A stretch of 8,818 bases of DNA from positions 1 through 8,818 of the forward strand of contig URCX01000082.1 of assembly GCA_900546465.1 (NCBI GenBank), given 5' to 3'. The notes under the pieces were generated by a model that saw only the letters and a list, made by a program, of their open reading frames with translations, was not told where the DNA came from and made no database searches. A program made the translations under genes and the position numbers. The stretch comes from an uncultured Bacteroidota bacterium. GTDB lineage: Bacteria > Bacteroidota > Bacteroidia > Bacteroidales > P3. Shown here piece after piece: positions 1 through 4,220 of the stretch (positions within the stretch are counted from its first letter, which is position 1; each line of letters begins with the position of its first letter).

Positions 1-456
1 ACCGCCTCTCTGTCTGTCCAAATGTGTCCACATTCTTGTCAGACGAGGTAATAAATATTGATATTGAGCCAATGCTACTTGTGTTTTGGAATGCGAGCTT
101 CTTGCTCTTTGTGCGAATATGTTTAATATCAAGCCCGTCCTATCCAAAACATGACAATGCAGAAACTTTTCTATGTTTCTCGCCTGCGAAGGGGAGAGTT
201 CGTCATCGAAAACCACCCATTCTATTTCTGAAGCAACAAGATACTCCCGTATTTCTTCCAATTTACCGCTACCGACAAAGAACCTCGGGTCTTTGTAAGG
301 AAGTTTCTGAGTAAAGCGTTTCTGAACCGTAGCACCGGCAGTGTCAATAAGAAAAACCAATTCATCAAGAAATTCCTTGGTTTTCTCTTCCGTTACATCC
401 GGTGTGCTTACCCCTACCACAACACAGCTGTCAGGCTCAACAGAATAGTCAATCAT
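1..456 (-). CDS. hflX: GTPase HflX, N-terminal part (runs off left edge)
   Basis: Translated on the minus strand from the ATG at 456-454, this gives 152 codons that stay open to the left edge. The protein begins MIDYSVEPDSCVVVG. It carries the hallmarks of the HflX N-terminal domain: an RFTQKL segment, VGSGKLEEIREYL, VFDDELSPSQARNIE, LDRTGLILNIFAQRA, and LAQYQYLLPRLTRMWTHL just before the Gly-rich linker to the G domain. HflX is a ribosome-associated GTPase that splits stalled or heat-damaged 70S ribosomes into subunits. The GTP-binding G1-G4 motifs lie outside the window, so GTPase competence cannot be judged. The gene directly follows ribE: the ribE TAG stop (459-457) abuts this ATG and is in the same frame, so this gene probably depends on the ribE promoter and on translational coupling. 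Family assignment is confident from recalled family patterns; the exact start is supported by the in-frame stop immediately before it. Confidence 0.92.
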   Translation of the reverse strand, partial: MIDYSVEPDSCVVVGVSTPDVTEEKTKEFLDELVFLIDTAGATVQKRFTQKLPYKDPRFFVGSGKLEEIREYLVASEIEWVVFDDELSPSQARNIEKFLHCHVLDRTGLILNIFAQRARSSHSKTQVALAQYQYLLPRLTRMWTHLDRQRGG

Positions 457-1062
457 CTATTTGCTCATGGTATATTGCTCCAACAATCTTTGAACATATT
501 TGCCGAAAACATCGAACTCTATGTTTACAATACTGCCCGGCTCCAATGTATGGAAGTTTGTATGACAGTAAGTGTAAGGAATGATGGATACAGAGAACAT
601 TCCCTCCTCACTATCCACAACCGTGAGACTTACTCCGTTGACAGCAATCGACCCTTTGGGAACTGTGATGTTTTCCTTACCAACAGTATACTTGAAGAAG
701 TATCTCCACGAACCGTTTTCGTCAATTACCTTTATGCATTCGGCAGTTTGATCGACATGACCTTGAACAATATGACCGTCAAACCTGCCGTCCATCTTCA
801 TGCTTCGCTCCACATTAACCTCCGTTCCCACTTTCCAGCAAGCAAGATTAGTTCTGTCCATGGTTTCCTTCATTGCCGTTACCACATACTCCTTTTTCTC
901 CTTATCCAAAGCAACAACCGTAAGGCAACAACCATCATGAGCAAAACTCTGGTCTATCTTTAATTCATCAGCAATGGGACATTGTAAAGTGAAATGGAAA
1001 TTAGTTCCCTCCTGCCTTATTCCCACGACCTTCGCCATTTGTTCTATAATTCCGGTAAACAT
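457..1062 (-). CDS. ribE: Riboflavin synthase, alpha chain
   Basis: The 201-aa product starts MFTGIIEQ, the classic opening of riboflavin synthase. The enzyme dismutates two molecules of 6,7-dimethyl-8-ribityllumazine to riboflavin plus a pyrimidinedione, the last step of cytosolic riboflavin synthesis. Two tandem lumazine-binding barrels are visible. The N-barrel covers about residues 1-95, with HDGCCLTVV at 42-50. The C-barrel covers about 97-190, opening with GHIVQGHVD at 96-104 and carrying the paired motif SIAVNGVSLTVV at 138-149. The length is typical for the family. The start at 1062 is fixed by the MFTG motif; only a weak AAAGG lies upstream. The gene is also called ribC in some species. 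The leader from the predicted promoter is only about 40-45 nt, too short for an FMN riboswitch, and none is seen. hflX follows with no intergenic base. Confidence 0.97.
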   Translation of the reverse strand: MFTGIIEQMAKVVGIRQEGTNFHFTLQCPIADELKIDQSFAHDGCCLTVVALDKEKKEYVVTAMKETMDRTNLACWKVGTEVNVERSMKMDGRFDGHIVQGHVDQTAECIKVIDENGSWRYFFKYTVGKENITVPKGSIAVNGVSLTVVDSEEGMFSVSIIPYTYCHTNFHTLEPGSIVNIEFDVFGKYVQRLLEQYTMSK

Positions 1063-1109
1063 CTATGAACCTTTATCTTTTCGTTAAACCATATCATTTT
1101 TTCGTTCTG

Positions 1110-1142
1110 CAAAAGTACTAATTCTTTTCCTATCCGAGCAAA
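1110..1142 (-). promoter_or_regulatory. Promoter of ribE-hflX
   Basis: On the minus strand TTTG (1142-1139) is followed after 21 bp by TACTTTTG (1117-1110). This fits the Bacteroides sigma-ABfr consensus of TTTG, 19-21 bp, TAnnTTTG. Transcription would begin near 1103, leaving a leader of about 40 nt before the ribE ATG. Element sequences and spacing are seen directly; promoter activity is inferred. Confidence 0.75.
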
Positions 1143-1160
1143 CAGCATTCTACGAAATTA

Positions 1161-1213
1161 AAACGCCGTTCTAATTTTTTCTTTCGGCCTTTTAATTTTC
1201 TGAAAGGGCGTTT
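1161..1213 (+). repeat. Palindromic intergenic repeat, copy A
   Basis: This 53-base segment aligns without gaps to the reverse complement of 2955-3007, with about 42 of 53 identical positions by hand count. It opens with AAACGCCGTT and closes with GGCGTTT. It contains a hairpin: arm 1185-1194 (CGGCCTTTTA), loop 1195-1200, arm 1201-1210 (TGAAAGGGCG), with one G-G mismatch and one G-T wobble. The fifth stem pair is C-G here (1189/1206) but G-C in copy B, a compensated change. Function unknown; it could be a REP-like or miniature mobile element, a protein-binding palindrome or an RNA hairpin. Confidence 0.7.
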
Positions 1214-1241
1214 CGTTAAACTCTTTCGGCAAATGTATGTT

Positions 1242-1249
1242 TACCTTTG
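1242..1249 (+). promoter_or_regulatory. Isolated TACCTTTG element, possible second promoter
   Basis: TACCTTTG matches the Bacteroides -7 consensus TAnnTTTG exactly. No TTTG was found at the usual 19-21 bp upstream; the nearest similar tetramer, TTTC at 1224-1227, is only 14 bp away. It could drive a longer leader for the gene at 1388, or a short RNA, or be chance in a T-rich region. Confidence 0.3.
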
Positions 1250-1329
1250 CAGAATGGTCTTTCGGATATACCGAAAATGTCGTACAAAAGGGCGAAATGC
1301 TGCTTTATGAAAAAAAAGTACCAAAAAAG

Positions 1330-1360
1330 TTTGTGATTTGAAGATTTTAGAGTACCTTTG
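1330..1360 (+). promoter_or_regulatory. Promoter of the OmpA-like envelope gene
   Basis: TTTG (1330-1333), a 19-bp spacer and TACCTTTG (1353-1360) match the Bacteroides promoter pattern. Transcription would start near 1366, leaving about 20 nt before the ATG at 1388. This argues against the upstream TTG at 1358 as start, because it would lie inside the promoter element. Confidence 0.75.
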
Positions 1361-1387
1361 TCCTTGGTTTTTTATACCTTATGCCTT

Positions 1388-2656
1388 ATGAAGAAAGCGT
1401 TAATATTTATCCTGATTTTGTCGCTCGGCTTAGGTCTTGCGGCTCAAACAAACAAAAAGAAAAAGAAAAAACCGGTAACACCCAAACCTGTTGCACCAAT
1501 AGAGGTTGCTTTACCCGAAAGGTGTTCGGACTGTCTTTTTGCGGTGAAATTGCAAGTTGATGTGCCTTTCGGTCCCACAGAACCTTTGAACGGTCCGGGC
1601 TTTGTGAACGAAATAAGTCGTGATGCCCAGACTAAGAATGTTTTTGAGCATGAGCATAATACCATTTGGTACACCGTGGATATTCCATACGACGGTAAAT
1701 TGCTTATAGACATAAAACCGAAAGGTTCTTCCGATGATTACGACTTCTTGGTGTACCAATATACTGACAGATATTTCTGTAACCGTGTTGAGAAAAACAG
1801 AGTTAAACCTATAAGAAGCGTACAATCTGTTTGCAATGCGGAAGTACAAGGTCGGACAGGCTTATCGCTTACAGGAAGTATGGCTCATATCACAAAGAAT
1901 TCCGATGTGGCATACGGCAAATACATAGACGTTAAAGCCGGAGAAAGTTATGTCATTGTGGTTGACGACCTGACGGACGGAGGATTGGGACATACCATAA
2001 GTTGTGAGGTATGGACGGATTTCGCTCCTCTGCACATTCAGCCCATGGAGAGTATTCTTTCGCAGAGAACCACAGCCGATATATATGTAAAGGAAAACGA
2101 AACAGGCAGAATTGTTGTCGATAAAAAAGATGCAGGTTCCATGAGAATAAAACTCCTTCCCAAACATAGCTATAACATATCTCTAAGCAAGGAAGGCTAT
2201 TTCAGAATGAACAGAACAATATCTCATTCGCAGGCAACGGGTAAAGATACTGTCTTTACAGCCAAATTAGTGGAAATAAAAGCCGGTTCCAATATCCCGC
2301 TCGGCGGAGAATTGTATTTTGACAATAATGAACAGGGCGAAGTCTTCCTCATGAAGGAATGTTATCCTGCATTCGATGGTGTAATCAAGACTTTGAACGA
2401 ATATCCAAAGATAAACATCGAAATAATCGGCAGAATTGCAACCGAAGGTTTGAATGTCAGAAAAGATAATGAAGTATCTAAACAACGAGCTGACGCAATA
2501 AAAGATTATCTTGTAACACAAGGCATTAATGAAAGCCGAATAAGAACGAGAGGTTCCTCTGTCAAGGAATTGGAGAAGCAGTTGAAAGAACAACAAAAGT
2601 TAAAAAACAAAATAATTACGCCTCCGTGCGAAATAAAAATAGCAGTCTCTCGTTAG
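1388..2656 (+). CDS. Secreted OmpA-family-like envelope protein
   Basis: The 422-aa protein begins MKKALIFILILSLGLGLAAQ, a clear signal peptide (two Lys, hydrophobic core, small residues before the likely cut). A Lys/Pro-rich linker follows at about 22-40. Residues 45-225 look like a beta-rich extracytoplasmic domain with four Cys. Residues 235-305 resemble a PEGA or carboxypeptidase-regulatory-like beta fold (YVKENETGRIVV, SLSKEGYFR). The C-terminal domain from about 308 reads as OmpA-like: LYFDNNE at 309-315, then NEVSKQRADAIKDYL at 361-375 with the conserved Arg at 367, and SRIRTRGSS. The usual GHTDxxG motif is replaced by GRIATEG (348-354), so the Asp that normally binds peptidoglycan is missing. 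A periplasmic or outer-membrane-associated structural role is inferred; no specific function is known to me. The ATG at 1388 was chosen over the TTG at 1358 because it begins the signal peptide and follows the promoter. tRNA-Gln lies 23 bp downstream. Confidence 0.8.
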   Translation: MKKALIFILILSLGLGLAAQTNKKKKKKPVTPKPVAPIEVALPERCSDCLFAVKLQVDVPFGPTEPLNGPGFVNEISRDAQTKNVFEHEHNTIWYTVDIPYDGKLLIDIKPKGSSDDYDFLVYQYTDRYFCNRVEKNRVKPIRSVQSVCNAEVQGRTGLSLTGSMAHITKNSDVAYGKYIDVKAGESYVIVVDDLTDGGLGHTISCEVWTDFAPLHIQPMESILSQRTTADIYVKENETGRIVVDKKDAGSMRIKLLPKHSYNISLSKEGYFRMNRTISHSQATGKDTVFTAKLVEIKAGSNIPLGGELYFDNNEQGEVFLMKECYPAFDGVIKTLNEYPKINIEIIGRIATEGLNVRKDNEVSKQRADAIKDYLVTQGINESRIRTRGSSVKELEKQLKEQQKLKNKIITPPCEIKIAVSR

Positions 2657-2679
2657 AGTAGCGTAATTATTGAGATTAA

Positions 2680-2750
2680 TGTCCCATGGTGTAGCGGTAG
2701 CACAAGAGATTCTGGCTCTCTTAGCTCAGGTTCGAATCCTGATGGGATAA
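2680..2750 (+). tRNA. tRNA-Gln (anticodon CTG)
   Basis: A full cloverleaf can be folded by hand. The acceptor arms are TGTCCCA (2680-2686) and TGGGATA (2743-2749), with one G-T wobble. The D arm is closed by GTG/CAC, and the anticodon stem AGAGA/TCTCT (2705-2709, 2717-2721) is perfect. The loop TTCTGGC has anticodon CTG at 2712-2714. The T arm TCAGG-TTCGAAT-CCTGA (2726-2742) is perfect. The variable loop has 4 nt, the discriminator base is A2750 and the CCA tail is not encoded. The U1-A72 pair fits tRNA-Gln. It decodes CAG. No separate promoter is obvious in the 23 bp after the envelope gene, so it may be read from that gene's transcript. Confidence 0.93.
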
Positions 2751-2754
2751 CAAG

Positions 2755-2797
2755 AGAAGAACGGATTTCGCAAAATGGAAATCCGTTCTTCTTTCTG
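2755..2797 (+). terminator. Rho-independent terminator after tRNA-Gln
   Basis: Arms GAAGAACGGATTTC (2756-2769) and GAAATCCGTTCTTC (2778-2791) form a perfect 14-bp stem with an 8-nt loop, extended by A2755-T2792. The right arm continues into a T-rich run through about 2801. It begins five bases after the tRNA and should end the transcript before the CRISPR operon. Confidence 0.9.
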
Positions 2798-2816
2798 TTT
2801 TGAGGAATACTCAAAA
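2798..2816. terminator. Second small hairpin, possible terminator for the opposite strand
   Basis: TTTTGAG (2798-2804) and CTCAAAA (2810-2816) pair perfectly around a 5-nt loop. It lies just behind the main terminator. The T-tract is on the left for minus-strand reading only in part, so it could act weakly in either direction. It overlaps the TGA (2813-2811) that ends a minus-strand open stretch. Confidence 0.35.
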
Positions 2817-2954
2817 ACCTGCAATATCATTGGCTTCACTTACATCGTTCTGCCTATATGGAAGTACATATCCGAACATATCTTTGTTCTCTTCGTAGGT
2901 ACTAAATTTCAATCCTTGTAAAGATGAAAACGAAAGGGTGTTTTGCGAACGAGA

Positions 2955-3007
2955 AAACGCCGTTTTAGAAAATTAAAACGGCGAAAGAATTTTTCCAAAC
3001 GGCGTTT
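2955..3007 (-). repeat. Palindromic intergenic repeat, copy B (inverted)
   Basis: This is the reverse-complement partner of 1161-1213, without gaps. It is the better-preserved copy. The inner hairpin is perfect: CGCCGTTTTA (2958-2967), loop GAAAAT (2968-2973), TAAAACGGCG (2974-2983). The outer ends AAACGCCGTTT and AAACGGCGTTT (2997-3007) also form a terminal inverted repeat. Together with copy A it brackets the envelope gene and the tRNA. Confidence 0.75.
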
Positions 3008-3099
3008 CGATTCGGGCTTGTTACTTAACGGACACATCTACTTGGTTATCAGCGATTTTGTTCGTTTGTTTCATCTATATTGGACGAGGTTAAAGATTG

Positions 3100-3135
3100 T
3101 CGGATGTAAATTTCTATCCGATTTTGTTTACGGAT
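3100..3135. promoter_or_regulatory. Candidate operator: three CGGAT/ATCCG half-sites
   Basis: CGGAT at 3101-3105, inverted ATCCG at 3116-3120 and CGGAT at 3131-3135 start exactly 15 bp apart. The first two form the longer inverted repeat TCGGAT-N10-ATCCGA (3100-3121). The last half-site lies between the -33 and -7 elements of the operon promoter, where a bound repressor would block RNA polymerase. The XRE protein encoded just downstream is the natural candidate ligand. The geometry is seen; binding is inferred. Confidence 0.45.
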
Positions 3136-3157
3136 TAAATATTTTATTGTACTTTTG
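3123..3157 (+). promoter_or_regulatory. Promoter of the XRE-peptidase/cas12a operon
   Basis: TACTTTTG (3150-3157) matches TAnnTTTG. Upstream TTTG at 3123-3126 is 23 bp away, slightly long; TTTA at 3127-3130 has the standard 19-bp spacing. The ATG at 3176 follows 18 bases later, so the leader is very short. No other good promoter was seen in the 13 bp before cas12a, so it may serve the whole operon. Confidence 0.6.
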
Positions 3158-3175
3158 TCAACAAATAAGAATTGT

Positions 3176-4207
3176 ATGGATAAGTTTTTTTCATCAAACA
3201 GACTAAGAACGGCTCGAATAGCATTGGGGCTGAGCATGGAGGACTTGTCAATGCGGACAAATAGAATAGTGTCAAGACAAAGTATTCATGGTTATGAAAC
3301 CGATAGAATGAGACCAAAGGCAAAGGTGTTGAACAAACTTGCACAAACTCTCGGTGTCAGTCGGGACTACTTGGAGGGGAAGGGTTTAACAATAGATATT
3401 CCGGCTTTGCGGATTACTACTTCAAGAGTTCTTACATCTGAGGAGACGCAAGAAATAGAAGATATACTTACTTTCAGGGCGGAAAGGTACATTGAGTTGG
3501 AAGAGAAAACCTGTATGCTGCGTAAGTTCTCCAACCCTCTGAAATCCCTTATGGTTTCTAATCAAAAAGAAGCCGAAGAAGCTGCCACTCTCTTACGAGG
3601 AGAATGGGGCATGGGTACTGCAAGCATTACAAGCGTCTATCGTCTGTTGGAACGCAAAGGAATAAAGTTAATCGAAACCACATTGCCGCAAGGAGTGTTG
3701 GGTTTGAGTACATGGTGTGAAAAGAAATATCCGCTGATAGTCATGAATGCCGACAAGTCCGACACCACTACTGAACGTACACGCTTCACTGCCATTCATG
3801 AATTGGGACACTTGCTTCTGAATATAGCGATAGAATGCGACAAGGAACGCATTTGCAATCAATTTGCAGGTTGCTTTCTCTTACCCAAAGAGGTTATGTA
3901 TGAGGAATTGGGAAGCAAACGGGACTTTATTACCTTGGAAGAGGTATTGGATTTCCATTTGGAGTACGGAGTTTCCGTTGCTGCCATTATTCATCAGGCT
4001 TGGGATTTGCGGATTATAACATCGGAGCATTACAACCACTGGTTTGACAATATAATATCAAAAAATAGGACAGAGAAAGGCTGGGGCAATTATCCGATAA
4101 AGGAAACACTCGGCAGAGAGAAACGAATGCAAACCATATCTGAACAAGCCGACAATGACAAAACATCTAACAATAACACGAAAGTAATAAAATATAGTAA
4201 TCAATAA
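3176..4207 (+). CDS. XRE-family HTH regulator fused to ImmA/IrrE-type metallopeptidase
   Basis: The 343-aa protein has two domains. Residues 9-68 form an XRE/Cro-type helix-turn-helix (NRLRTARIALGLSMEDLS, then SRQSIHGYE, LAQTLGVSRDYL). From about residue 150 it carries a peptidase M78 (ImmA/IrrE) domain. The zinc motif HELGH is at 208-212, with E209 as catalytic base. A following ERICNQFAGCFLLP at 224-237 has E224 as likely third ligand. In relatives such as ImmA, this peptidase cleaves a partner repressor; here the DNA-binding and protease parts are in one chain, so self-control or cleavage of another target is possible. The ATG at 3176 gives the proper HTH start; the TTG at 3155 lies in the promoter. 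cas12a starts 13 bp after the stop, so co-transcription is likely. A role controlling the CRISPR operon is inference from position. The alternative is an independent defence or toxin-antitoxin-type gene sharing the promoter. Confidence 0.88.
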   Translation: MDKFFSSNRLRTARIALGLSMEDLSMRTNRIVSRQSIHGYETDRMRPKAKVLNKLAQTLGVSRDYLEGKGLTIDIPALRITTSRVLTSEETQEIEDILTFRAERYIELEEKTCMLRKFSNPLKSLMVSNQKEAEEAATLLRGEWGMGTASITSVYRLLERKGIKLIETTLPQGVLGLSTWCEKKYPLIVMNADKSDTTTERTRFTAIHELGHLLLNIAIECDKERICNQFAGCFLLPKEVMYEELGSKRDFITLEEVLDFHLEYGVSVAAIIHQAWDLRIITSEHYNHWFDNIISKNRTEKGWGNYPIKETLGREKRMQTISEQADNDKTSNNNTKVIKYSNQ

Positions 4208-4220
4208 AATATTAAGTATC

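Larger units (their letters stand above)
1063..1387. other. Divergent intergenic region between ribE and the envelope gene
   Basis: This stretch of about 325 bases has no convincing gene. It holds the ribE promoter (minus strand, 1110-1142), a palindromic repeat (1161-1213), an isolated TACCTTTG element (1242-1249), a small inverted repeat TTTCGG/CCGAAA (1260-1265 and 1271-1276) and the promoter of the downstream gene (1330-1360). The heptamer CTTTCGG occurs three times, at 1181, 1223 and 1259. The only open frame seen between the TACCTTTG element and the downstream promoter is an 18-codon one at 1254-1310 with no recognisable content. Confidence 0.7.
2817..3175. other. Intergenic region between tRNA-Gln and the CRISPR operon
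   Basis: These 359 bases hold no confident gene. The left part (to 2972) is a stop-free minus-strand stretch of about 54 codons that may be gene debris. Next come palindromic repeat copy B (2955-3007), a direct repeat CGATTTTGTT (3053-3062 and 3119-3128), evenly spaced CGGAT/ATCCG half-sites (3101-3135) and the operon promoter. No CRISPR repeat of the V-A type (ending near TTTCTACTnTTGTAGAT) was seen. Confidence 0.65.

Noticed and set aside
475..963. A 162-codon plus-strand open frame opposite ribE.
   Set aside because: It is antisense to a clearly real riboflavin synthase gene and shows no protein family features.
1063..1109. Possible FMN riboswitch ahead of ribE.
   Set aside because: The leader between the predicted promoter and the start is only about 40-45 nt and none of the conserved RFN segments are present.
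1254..1310. An 18-codon plus-strand open frame (MVFRIYRKCRTKGRNAAL).
   Set aside because: Too short, no recognisable content, no ribosome binding signal, and it would be almost leaderless from the nearest promoter-like element.
1063..3175. Search for a CRISPR array, stray repeat or tracrRNA-like anti-repeat in the intergenic regions.
   Set aside because: No tandem repeat-spacer pattern and no V-A-type repeat 3' end was found. The palindromic repeats do not resemble it and are single copies far apart. Cas12a systems do not need a tracrRNA.
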